46,809 bases of DNA from an uncultured Christensenella sp. GTDB taxonomy: Bacteria > Bacillota > Clostridia > Christensenellales > UBA3700. The notes under the pieces are model-generated. The model saw only the letters and a program-made list of their open reading frames with translations. It had not been told where the DNA came from and did no database searches. Shown one piece after another: positions 34,217 through 41,858 of this stretch. The DNA lies in assembly GCA_910583995.1 (NCBI GenBank), contig CAJTYW010000014.1, positions 1 through 46,809 on the forward strand, read 5' to 3'. Numbering within the stretch: position 1 is the stretch's first letter; every line of letters begins with the position of its first letter. The translations under genes and the position numbers were made by a program.

Positions 34217-34641
34217 CTTATATCTCCTAATTTAACACATTCGCCCAAAGCTCTTATGTCTTCAACGAATTTGTTCATAACTGTAGAAAATTTAACACCT
34301 TCTGCTGCAGATACCCATTCTACACGAGTACGTTTTCTTTCGATACCCATAAAATCAAGCATACTATACAAAAGAGCAAGTCTTCTTCTTGTGTAATAAT
34401 TACCAGTGCTGTAGTGGCAATCACCTGGGTGACAACCGCAAATAATTACACCATCTGCACCTCTTTCAAAAGCTTTTAGTATAAACATTGGGTTTACACG
34501 ACCTGAACAAGGTACTCTGATAATTTTTACATCTGCGGGATATGACAATCTGCTTGAACCTGCCAAATCTGCTCCCGCATAACTACACCAGTTGCAACAA
34601 AACGCTACAATTGTAGGTTTAAATTCTTTTACTTCTTGCAT
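34204..34641 (-). CDS. flxD: FlxD/MvhD-like hydrogenase iron-sulfur subunit
   Basis: A 145-residue MvhD-family protein holding a [2Fe-2S] cluster. The cysteines are in FCCNWCSYAGAD (about 14-25), VPCSGRVNP and CGCHPGDCHY. MvhD connects an electron-input module to HdrA in methanogens and sulfate reducers. It overlaps hdrA by 13 bases at its start and flxC by 13 at its end, so stoichiometric, coupled translation with HdrA is likely. Confidence 0.9.
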   Translation of the reverse strand: MQEVKEFKPTIVAFCCNWCSYAGADLAGSSRLSYPADVKIIRVPCSGRVNPMFILKAFERGADGVIICGCHPGDCHYSTGNYYTRRRLALLYSMLDFMGIERKRTRVEWVSAAEGVKFSTVMNKFVEDIRALGECVKLGDIRCKD

Positions 34642-36617
34642 ACTGCTTCTACCTCCGCCATAATTTGACTATTTGAGAAACCAAACAAATCCATTGCACC
34701 TGAAGGACAAGCAACAGTACAAGCACCACAACCTTGACACAATGCAGGGTTAACACTTGCAACTCTTCTGTTCTCTCTGATGCCGTGGTCATTAATAAGT
34801 TTTGTTTCGTAACTGATTGCACCATAAGGACAAACATTTGCACAGTTTGAGCAACCATTACACAACAATTCGTCACTATGTGCAACACAAGGGTTAGTAA
34901 CAAGCTTAGTTTTACTCAAAAGGCCTATAACCTTAGCTGCACAAGCACTTGCTTGAGATACAGTTTCAGGAATATCTTTTGGTCCTTGACATACACCAGA
35001 TAGGAAAATACCTGCTGTAGGGCTTTCCACTGGACGCAATTTTGCATGTGCTTCTGTCAAGAAATTATTTGTATCAATACTAGCTGTAAGCATTGAAGCC
35101 ACTTTCTTTGCAGATTCGTCTGGCTCAATTGCTGTAGCAAGTACAACCATATCACTATTAACAATAATTTGCTCGTTATTTAACAAATCGCTTGCTTGCA
35201 ATACAAGGTGTCCGTCACTTTCGTAAACTTTACCAACTTGACCTTTGATATAGTTGACATTGTACTCTTCAACAGCTCTTCTGTAAAACTCGTCGTAGAT
35301 TTTACCAGGAGTTCTAACATCAATATAAAATACATTAACATTTACATCTGGATATTTATCACGGATAAGCATAGCGTGTTTTGCTGTGTACATACAACAA
35401 ATTTTTGAGCAATAGCACCTGCCTCTTCCGCTTATATCTCTTGAACCTACACATTGAATAAATGTAATAGTGTGTGGGTGTGAACCATCACTTGGTTTTA
35501 CAAGTTTACCACCAGTAGGACCTGCAGCATTCATTAATCTTTCAAGTTCCAAACTTGTGATAACATCTTTACTTTGGCTATAGCCATACTCGTCAAACTT
35601 ATCAAGTTTAATTGGATTGTAACCAGTAGCTGCAACTATTGCACCGTACTCTCTTTCAATAATTTCGTCTTGTTGCTTGTAGTCGATAGCTTTAGCAGAA
35701 CATACAGTTTGACATAATCCGCATTTATCCTTAGTAATTTTAATACATTGAACAGGGTCGATAACTGCAACATTAGGTATTGCTTGAGCAAATGGGATAT
35801 AAATAGCAGGTCTGTTATTTAAGCCGCAGTTAAACTCGTTTTTGCCTTTTTTAGAAGGGCATTTTGCCATACAGTCACCGCAACCTGTACATAAATCTGT
35901 ATTAATATATCTTGCCTTTTTACGGATTGTCGCTTTAAAATTACCAACGAAACCTGTAACTTTATCCACTTCGCTATAAGTCAACAACTCAATGTTTGGA
36001 TTAGCAGCTGCGTCAACCATTTTTGGTGTCAAAATACAAGCTGAACAGTCAAGTGTTGGGAAAGTTTTATCAAGCTTTGCCATATTACCACCGATTGTAG
36101 GGCGTTTTTCAACAATATCAACTTGAAAACCAGCTTCTGCAATATCAAGCGCAGTTTGAATACCGGCAATACCACCGCCAATAACCAAAGCACGCTTAGT
36201 AACTTGACTTTCACCACTGATTAACGGAGCATTTAATTTTACTTTTGCAATTGCAGCATTTGCAAGTGCAATTGCCTTGATAGTACCTTCTTCTACGTTT
36301 TTATGTATCCAAGAACAATGCTCACGAATGTTTGCAATCTCAACCATAAATGGGTTAAGACCTGCTCTTTCCGCATTTTTACGGAAGGTAGCTTCGTGCA
36401 TTCTTGGTGAACAAGAACAAATAACAACACCATCAAGTTTATATTCTTCTATTGCATTACGCATAATAAGTTGTCCCGCTTCAGAACACATATACTGATA
36501 ATCTGTTGCAAATACAACACCTTGTTGCAACTTAACAGCTTCGACAACTTGCTTTACATCTACTGTTGCCGCAATATTACTACCGCACCAACATACAAAT
36601 ACACCTATCTTTAGCAT
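34629..36617 (-). CDS. hdrA: HdrA-like flavin-based electron-bifurcating subunit
   Basis: A 662-residue HdrA, the flavoprotein that splits electron pairs between ferredoxin and the HdrBC arm. It contains an N-terminal domain (CWCGSNIAA, CSPRMHEATFR), FAD binding (LVIGGGIAGIQTALDIAEAG), the HdrA-specific LDCSACILTPKM and an inserted ferredoxin domain (CTGCGDCMAKCP, CGLCQTVC). The cysteine element CVGSRD and a C-terminal two-cluster ferredoxin domain (CNGCSNCANVCP, CQGCGACTVACP) follow. I choose the ATG at 36617, preceded by GAGGAGAG, 13 bases after the hdrC stop. Length is typical. Confidence 0.93.
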   Translation of the reverse strand: MLKIGVFVCWCGSNIAATVDVKQVVEAVKLQQGVVFATDYQYMCSEAGQLIMRNAIEEYKLDGVVICSCSPRMHEATFRKNAERAGLNPFMVEIANIREHCSWIHKNVEEGTIKAIALANAAIAKVKLNAPLISGESQVTKRALVIGGGIAGIQTALDIAEAGFQVDIVEKRPTIGGNMAKLDKTFPTLDCSACILTPKMVDAAANPNIELLTYSEVDKVTGFVGNFKATIRKKARYINTDLCTGCGDCMAKCPSKKGKNEFNCGLNNRPAIYIPFAQAIPNVAVIDPVQCIKITKDKCGLCQTVCSAKAIDYKQQDEIIEREYGAIVAATGYNPIKLDKFDEYGYSQSKDVITSLELERLMNAAGPTGGKLVKPSDGSHPHTITFIQCVGSRDISGRGRCYCSKICCMYTAKHAMLIRDKYPDVNVNVFYIDVRTPGKIYDEFYRRAVEEYNVNYIKGQVGKVYESDGHLVLQASDLLNNEQIIVNSDMVVLATAIEPDESAKKVASMLTASIDTNNFLTEAHAKLRPVESPTAGIFLSGVCQGPKDIPETVSQASACAAKVIGLLSKTKLVTNPCVAHSDELLCNGCSNCANVCPYGAISYETKLINDHGIRENRRVASVNPALCQGCGACTVACPSGAMDLFGFSNSQIMAEVEAVCKK

Positions 36618-36630
36618 TTTGTTCTCTCCT

Positions 36631-37020
36631 CTATTTCTTGAATTTTCTGAAAGCACTTACCAATGCTTGTTGCGGGATTTGCTCATCTACAACCTTAGGA
36701 ATATCATTTGCATCTAAATAATTTCCACCGGCTTGTCTTTGCTTAACCACTCTGATAGCTTCCACAATTCTTGCAGGTTCAACACCTCTTGGGCATCTCT
36801 CTACACAAGCAAAACAGCTTAAACAATGAAAAATTGATTCACTTTCCATAAGTTCTTCTATTCTGCCGTGAACAACCATATCAACAAATTTATGTGGAGC
36901 ATATTCCATCTCATTAAATGAAGGACAAGACGCAGAGCATTTACCGCATTTCATACATCTAATCGGATTTGCACCGCTGATACGAATCACTTCATTTGCA
37001 AGTTCCATATCTTTTTTCAT
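36631..37020 (-). CDS. hdrC: HdrC-like iron-sulfur subunit
   Basis: A 129-residue protein with two [4Fe-4S] motifs, CMKCGKCSASCP (about 22-33) and CLSCFACVERCP (about 66-77). It links HdrA to HdrB. Short length means the soluble methanogen/SRB form without a membrane domain. The start follows GGAGGGCGAT and lies 10 bases after hdrB. Confidence 0.92.
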   Translation of the reverse strand: MKKDMELANEVIRISGANPIRCMKCGKCSASCPSFNEMEYAPHKFVDMVVHGRIEELMESESIFHCLSCFACVERCPRGVEPARIVEAIRVVKQRQAGGNYLDANDIPKVVDEQIPQQALVSAFRKFKK

Positions 37021-37030
37021 ATCGCCCTCC

Positions 37031-37816
37031 TTACTTTACACCCAAAGCTTCTGCCAAAAGTTCAGTAAAGTATTTTACATCAATTTTATTATTCTCGCTT
37101 GCATTAGCATTTAAATTATACATACAAAGCGGGCAAGCAGTAATCAATTCGTCACAGCCTTTATATTTAGCAGAATCGATAATTTTATCCACATTTTTTG
37201 TCGCTTGATTTTTATTTGTCACAGATATGTAACCACCACAGCACTCATTACGGAATGGGTAAACAACAGGTGTAGCACCTAGTGCCTTAATAAAATCTTC
37301 CAAAATTGTTGGATTTTCAGGGTCGTCAAAAGCAAGTTCGCTACTTGGTCTTAAAAGTAAGCAACCATAGTAAGCACCGATTTTACGACCTTTTAAAGGA
37401 TTAATAACTTTTTTTGCAAGGTTGTCAAAACCAACAACTTCTTTAAGCAATGTCAAAAAATGTATAACTTCTGTTTCGCCATTGTACGGCTCGTCAAAAG
37501 CACAATAATTGTTTGCTCTCATATTGATATCGCTATTTGTCTTCATATCATTGTTAACACGTGTCAAAACGTGATGACAAGCAGAGCAAAGTGTCAATAA
37601 TGGACGACCAAGTTCTTTTGCTTGATTTAGCGTTCTGATTGATGACAACTTAGTAGCGATTTCGTCTTTTGCCAAAGGATAAACACCTCCGCAACACTGC
37701 CAATTATCAAGTTCCTCAATCTCTATACCCAATGCTTCAAGTGATTTTCTTGCATACATATCAAGTTCTTTAGCTTTTGTCTTTAGGGTACAGCCAGGAT
37801 AATAACTATAAATCAT
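37031..37816 (-). CDS. hdrB: HdrB-like CCG-domain subunit
   Basis: A 261-residue protein with two complete CCG domains. The first has C9, C41-C42 and C77-x2-C80; the second C152, C192-C193 and C228-x2-C231. In methanogens these bind two non-cubane [4Fe-4S] clusters that reduce the CoM-CoB disulfide. All ligands are present, so the subunit should be active. The substrate here is unknown because no methanogenesis or sulfate-reduction genes are visible. It is first in the hdrBCA-flxDCBA set; the start follows TGGAGGTAAT. Confidence 0.92.
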   Translation of the reverse strand: MIYSYYPGCTLKTKAKELDMYARKSLEALGIEIEELDNWQCCGGVYPLAKDEIATKLSSIRTLNQAKELGRPLLTLCSACHHVLTRVNNDMKTNSDINMRANNYCAFDEPYNGETEVIHFLTLLKEVVGFDNLAKKVINPLKGRKIGAYYGCLLLRPSSELAFDDPENPTILEDFIKALGATPVVYPFRNECCGGYISVTNKNQATKNVDKIIDSAKYKGCDELITACPLCMYNLNANASENNKIDVKYFTELLAEALGVK

Positions 37817-37894
37817 ATTACCTCCACTGATAATAAATCATAATTTATTTGGGACTGCAATAAATTAAATTGAATTTTGCAATCCTTGACTTAG

Positions 37895-37934
37895 GACTTT
37901 TTTTGCCTAAGGCTTAAAGCCATAAGCAAAAGTC
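37895..37934 (-). promoter_or_regulatory. Alternative hairpins between the dehydrogenase and hdrB
   Basis: On the minus strand GACTTTTGC-TTATGGC folds with GCCTTAG-GCAAAA. The same CCTTAGG can instead pair with CCTAAG just downstream (37887-37893). There is no T-tract. It may be a partial terminator or processing site between mdh and hdrB. Confidence 0.4.
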
Positions 37935-37950
37935 TACACACTAAAATTGC

Positions 37951-38898
37951 TTAAATTTCAATTTGTGCAATAACGCTTTTTAGCATATTTGCACTATTGT
38001 GCAATTTATCAATCTCTTCTTTAGTAAGCTCAGGCAAAATCTTACCGCAAATACCATCTGGTCCAACGATAAACGGAATGCTCAAGCAAACATCTTCAAT
38101 ACCATACTCGCCGTGCATCATTGAAGATACTGTCATTGCAGTATTGCTTTGAGAGAAAATGCACTCAAGCAAATGGCAAACACTTATTGCGATAGCATAA
38201 AAAGTTGCACCTTTTCTTTGAATAATCATACCGCCTGATTTTTTCATATAAGTTTCTATTTCTTGTTTGTCAAAATCAAACTCTTTTTGGTCTTTACAGC
38301 TAAATTTGTTTTTGTAGTCTACAAGATTTACGCAACCAACTTGTGCAATTGACCAAGGTACAAATGAACTATCACCGTGCTCACCCAATACATAAGCGTG
38401 AATACTCTTTTGACTAACTGCCAAATGGTCAGCTAAGCTTGAACGCAATCTTGAAGTATCAAGCAAAGTACCAGAACCGATAACTCTTTCTTCAGGAATA
38501 CCGGAAACTTTTGTAAACACATAAGTCATTATATCTACGGGGTTACTAACTATAACATATAATGCGTCCTTTGCATAAGGAACGATATTTTTTGCAATAT
38601 CTTTGATAATGTTTACATTTGTTTGAGTTAAATCAATACGAGATTGACCCGGTTTTCTAGGAATACCTGAAGTGATAACAACGATATCACTACCTGCAGC
38701 ATCAGGATAATCACCTGCATAAATGTCACAAGGTGTGCAGAATGGAATACCTTGACGAATATCCATAGCTTCACCCAATGTTTTGTCTTTGTTAATGTCG
38801 ATAAGCACTATTTCGCTTGCAACACCTTTTACCACAGCAGTGTAAGCAATTGAAGCACCAACACTACCCGCACCAATAATAGTAATTTTTCTGTTCAT
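37951..38898 (-). CDS. LDH/MDH-family dehydrogenase, predicted malate dehydrogenase
   Basis: A 315-residue NAD-dependent 2-hydroxyacid dehydrogenase with the G-x-G-x2-G motif GAGSVGAS (9-16) and catalytic His174 in GEHGDSSF. Its overall look is LDH-like (VLGEHGDSSFVPWS). At the specificity position (102 in LDH numbering) the sequence reads GIPRKPGQSR with Arg81. Arg marks malate dehydrogenases; LDH has Gln. The neighbouring fumarase and fumarate reductase fit oxaloacetate reduction to malate. Lactate activity cannot be excluded. I choose the ATG at 38898, preceded by CGGAGGTTACT. The promoter is at 39148-39176 and the leader is long (~240 bases). Confidence 0.82.
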   Translation of the reverse strand: MNRKITIIGAGSVGASIAYTAVVKGVASEIVLIDINKDKTLGEAMDIRQGIPFCTPCDIYAGDYPDAAGSDIVVITSGIPRKPGQSRIDLTQTNVNIIKDIAKNIVPYAKDALYVIVSNPVDIMTYVFTKVSGIPEERVIGSGTLLDTSRLRSSLADHLAVSQKSIHAYVLGEHGDSSFVPWSIAQVGCVNLVDYKNKFSCKDQKEFDFDKQEIETYMKKSGGMIIQRKGATFYAIAISVCHLLECIFSQSNTAMTVSSMMHGEYGIEDVCLSIPFIVGPDGICGKILPELTKEEIDKLHNSANMLKSVIAQIEI

Positions 38899-39628
38899 AG
38901 TAACCTCCGTATATCTATGCAATTTATATTTTTGTTTTTAGTATTTGGTTATTCGCAAAATATATGCAATTTATCCGAAAATTAAAAGTTTGTTAGATTT
39001 AATCATTTAGCTTTAACCATTTCAATTGATAGCAACTTTTGTATTGTCATAAAGCAGTTATCTTCGGATAAAATTTAAGTTTGCAAATTTGATTTTCACT
39101 ATATAATTATATTTATAATATTTTATCTATAAATAGTGTACATTAGTATTCTAGCAACTTTTGCAAATATTGTCAATAGAAAATCTCTTATTTGTGATTA
39201 TTTTCTCAACAATTTTTGCCAAATCTCCCTTTTAACTATAAAATCCCTAACATACAATAACAGAATTTTAACAATAAAATTATCAAATATCAAACATATT
39301 TGCAAAAAATATGAACATCGCTTGCTAAAGTAGTACAAAAATACAGACCGAATTTTTTATCTCACAAATAAGTCAAGTTTAATTAAGAGTTTTTTTAACT
39401 CGCAATAACTATGAAAGATTTAAATGCTAAACTATATTTATACCTAACAAATCCCTTGTATTTATTGATATTTTAACGCTATTCTACTTTATGTAGATAG
39501 CAATATAATCTACATTTAAGAGATTTTTTAGCATTTTATCAATCAAAAAAAACACTCTATCAATTACCTATAAGCTTTTTATTCAACTGCTTAAAAACTA
39601 GGATTCAACAACTAAATTAAACAAAAAA
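38899..39628. other. Long intergenic region
   Basis: About 730 AT-rich bases. The left part is the dehydrogenase leader and promoter. The rest shows no convincing gene: a 65-codon plus-strand frame at 39136-39333 lacks a ribosome binding site and looks random. One 15-bp palindromic element, TCTACTTTATGTAGA (39483-39497), recurs at 41527-41541. Confidence 0.5.
39148..39176 (-). promoter_or_regulatory. Sigma-A promoter of the malate dehydrogenase gene
   Basis: Minus strand TTGACA (39171-39176), 17-bp spacer, TAGAAT (39148-39153). Confidence 0.65.
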
Positions 39629-39654
39629 AATATACTGCCTAAACGCAGTATATT
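39629..39654 (-). terminator. Terminator of the small membrane protein gene
   Basis: AATATACTGC pairs perfectly with GCAGTATATT around CTAAAC, followed by T8 on the minus strand. Confidence 0.85.
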
Positions 39655-39687
39655 TACCATTTATAACATTTTGTTATTCTGCTTTTA

Positions 39688-40137
39688 TTATTTTACTTGT
39701 AAATCAGTATCATTCACTTGCCCGTCCTGTATTTGAGCAGTAACAATATCATCAACCACAATTTGAGTTTGATTTTCAGAGAAACCAATACTTTGCTTAT
39801 CAAAAGTTATTTCCTGAACTTCTTCTCCTTCCACTTCTTCATCAAAGAACTCAGCTTTAACACCATCTAATTCTTCAGCTTCTTCTTGGTCTTGAGCAGT
39901 TATTTTAGAATTATTATCTTCATCCTGCAATGACTCTTGAGCATTTTCATCTATTTCCTGCACTTCGTCATTATTAATAAAACTCTCGTCACCACCATTC
40001 TCAAGTACCAATTTCTTATGCAATAAGTAATTTCTAACAGCAGTTGCAATAATAATTCCAACAGATATTACTATAACTATAATAGCAACAATACCGATAA
40101 TTGTCTCGGCAGCAATTGCACTTAATAAACCCAACAT
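39688..40137 (-). CDS. Hypothetical acidic single-pass membrane protein
   Basis: Not recognised. The 149 residues comprise one hydrophobic segment (about 8-34), a short basic stretch (RNYLLHKK) indicating a cytoplasmic C-terminus, and a highly acidic, low-complexity tail rich in Glu, Asp and Gln. Start (AAAGGAGATAAA), promoter (40203-40231) and terminator are all good, so the gene is real. It follows galU by 160 bases but probably forms its own unit. Confidence 0.7.
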   Translation of the reverse strand: MLGLLSAIAAETIIGIVAIIVIVISVGIIIATAVRNYLLHKKLVLENGGDESFINNDEVQEIDENAQESLQDEDNNSKITAQDQEEAEELDGVKAEFFDEEVEGEEVQEITFDKQSIGFSENQTQIVVDDIVTAQIQDGQVNDTDLQVK

Positions 40138-40202
40138 TTTATCTCCTTTAAATCATATTCATATAACAATAGGTTATACAAATAATTAATCCGCATATTT
40201 TA

Positions 40203-40231
40203 ATATTATTTCTCTTAGTGTAAAATGTAAA
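40203..40231 (-). promoter_or_regulatory. Sigma-A promoter of the small membrane protein gene
   Basis: Minus strand TTTACA (40226-40231), 17-bp spacer, TAATAT (40203-40208). Confidence 0.6.
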
Positions 40232-40269
40232 CTATATGTCGCTAAATTTGAGCAAAATCAAATTTAAAC

Positions 40270-40285
40270 AAAAGCCATCGCTTTT
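40270..40285 (-). terminator. Weak terminator after galU
   Basis: AAAAGC-GATG-GCTTTT then GTTT on the minus strand, 13 bases past the stop. Confidence 0.45.
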
Positions 40286-40297
40286 ATCAAAGCCACA

Positions 40298-41176
40298 TTA
40301 TAAAGTTTTTGCAAGCTCCTTAATGTATTTTGCAAGACCTTCACCAATTTCTTTATTTCTCAAGCCGTACTCAATATTTGCCTGCAAATAACCTAATTTA
40401 TCACCTGTATCATACCTTTTGCCTTCAAATTCATAAGAATAAACACCTACAGTCTCAGCCATAGCATTTATCGTATCAGTAAGATATACTTCCCCATTTT
40501 TCACAGGTTTAGTATCTCTTATATAGTCAAACACATCAGGCGTTAAAACATATCTGCCAAGCGAAACAAGTGTAGAAGGTAAATCTGCAAGAGCAGGCTT
40601 TTCAATTACCCCTTTCATTTCACAAAATCTACCTTTTTGTTGTCCTTTTATAACTGCGCCATATTTAACAGCTTCTTTAGCATCAACTTCCTGAACACCT
40701 AAAATACTTTTGCCGGTAGTGTAGTACGCTTGTATCAATTGACCAATTGCAGGTGTACCACCTTCGTTATAAACAATGTCATCACCATAAACCACTGCAA
40801 ACGGCTCGTTCCCAACAAATCCTTCCGCTGCAAGCACTGCCATAGCAGAACCATTCATTTCTTTTTGTCTGCAGTAATAAAAATTAGCTTTATCTGCAAG
40901 CTCATTTATTACTTTTATTTTGCAAGCCTTATCACCTTTTGACAATATTTTTTCAAGTTCAGGTGCATAATCAAAATAATCTTCTATGCACTTTTTATTT
41001 TTTCCTAAAATTATTAAAATATCTGTTATCCCACTATTAATACACTCATCAACTATAATATCAAGTGAAGGAGTATCCACTACCGGCAACATTTCCTTTG
41101 GCACTGCTTTTGTAATAGGCAAAAAACGAGTCCCAAATCCAGCACAAGGTATAACAGCCTTGGTAACTTTTTTCAT
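40298..41176 (-). CDS. galU: UTP-glucose-1-phosphate uridylyltransferase
   Basis: GalU makes UDP-glucose for cell-surface glycans. The 292 residues show the nucleotidyltransferase signature AVIPCAGFGTRFLPITKAVPKEM (about 6-28), VVDTPSLD, the metal-binding VYGDD, VIEKP and YDTGDKLGYL. Length is typical (~290). The start follows ATGGAGATTTATA. The leader of about 225 bases from the predicted promoter (41410-41438) is long. Confidence 0.95.
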   Translation of the reverse strand: MKKVTKAVIPCAGFGTRFLPITKAVPKEMLPVVDTPSLDIIVDECINSGITDILIILGKNKKCIEDYFDYAPELEKILSKGDKACKIKVINELADKANFYYCRQKEMNGSAMAVLAAEGFVGNEPFAVVYGDDIVYNEGGTPAIGQLIQAYYTTGKSILGVQEVDAKEAVKYGAVIKGQQKGRFCEMKGVIEKPALADLPSTLVSLGRYVLTPDVFDYIRDTKPVKNGEVYLTDTINAMAETVGVYSYEFEGKRYDTGDKLGYLQANIEYGLRNKEIGEGLAKYIKELAKTL

Positions 41177-41607
41177 TATAAATCTCCATTAATTTGTTTT
41201 TGAATTAATCGCCCCATATACCGCAAAACGACAATTCCTACTTTATACAAGCATCAAACCCTTATCAATCCCGTAGGGCACAAGCATTTCTCATTAATTA
41301 ATCAATAGCAACAATATATTTTTATCTGCTACACGCAATCAAACACTTTATGTAAATCAAATGACAACATTTATTTATACAATTACATATTGCTATTATT
41401 ATATATTTTAGTATACACTATATCTAAAAATAAAGCAAGTGGTATTTAAAAAATTGTATTTTATCCACACTATATAGATTTTTTAAAGGATTTTAATAGT
41501 TTTTAGCCAATTTTTTGCGCATTTAGTCTACTTTATGTAGAATATTTTAATTTGTGTACTATATTAAGTACTTGCATTTTTTAAAATAGATTTTTTAATT
41601 TTTACAC
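41177..41607. other. Divergent galU-dinB intergenic region
   Basis: AT-rich DNA holding the presumed galU promoter and a second copy of TCTACTTTATGTAGA (41527-41541). No gene is seen. Confidence 0.45.
41410..41438 (-). promoter_or_regulatory. Possible promoter of galU
   Basis: Minus strand TTGCTT (41433-41438), 17-bp spacer, TATACT (41410-41415). Confidence 0.45.
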
Positions 41608-41636
41608 TTGTAATTTATCCTTTTTTGCGTTATACT
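41608..41636 (+). promoter_or_regulatory. Sigma-A promoter of dinB
   Basis: TTGTAA (41608-41613), 17-bp spacer, TATACT (41631-41636). No GAAC/GTTC SOS box is visible nearby. Confidence 0.6.
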
Positions 41637-41642
41637 ATTTAT

Positions 41643-41858
41643 ATATTATAGCCATACATTGGTCATAATTATTACTATAACAATTATTTCCCTTAACTTT
41701 TGGAAAAATTTAAATAAATCAATAACTATAAAGCAATAATGTAATAAACCAATGTTTTTAGCTATTTTACTTATTACATAAGCTTTTTTATTAAATAAAA
41801 CTCATTTTTGTATAACAATATGTTATTCATCTATCTAAAAGCTTAAAAAAGGTAGTAT
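41643..41858 (+). promoter_or_regulatory. Structured 5' leader of dinB
   Basis: ATAGC and ACATTGGT (41648-41663) can pair with ACCAATGT and GCTAT (41748-41765). ATGTAATAA (41739-41747) can pair with TTATTACAT (41771-41779), placing ACCAATGT in its loop, so a pseudoknot or two alternative folds are possible. The structure begins at the predicted transcription start. No known riboswitch class is recognised. Confidence 0.4.

Noticed and set aside
31381..37816. Methanogen-type heterodisulfide reductase
   Set aside because: The CoM-CoB substrate belongs to methanogenic archaea. Gene style and neighbours are bacterial, and the FlxABCD partners indicate the NADH-linked bacterial complex.
39136..39333. 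65-codon plus-strand reading frame in the long intergenic region
   Set aside because: No ribosome binding site, AT-driven composition, and it overlaps the promoter of the dehydrogenase gene on the other strand.
16234..41344. 15-bp match TACACGCAATCAAAC at 16234-16248 and 41330-41344
   Set aside because: One copy spans the end of hemZ, the sequence is not palindromic, and the neighbouring bases do not extend the match. It could be coincidence or decay of a repeat and is too weak to call.
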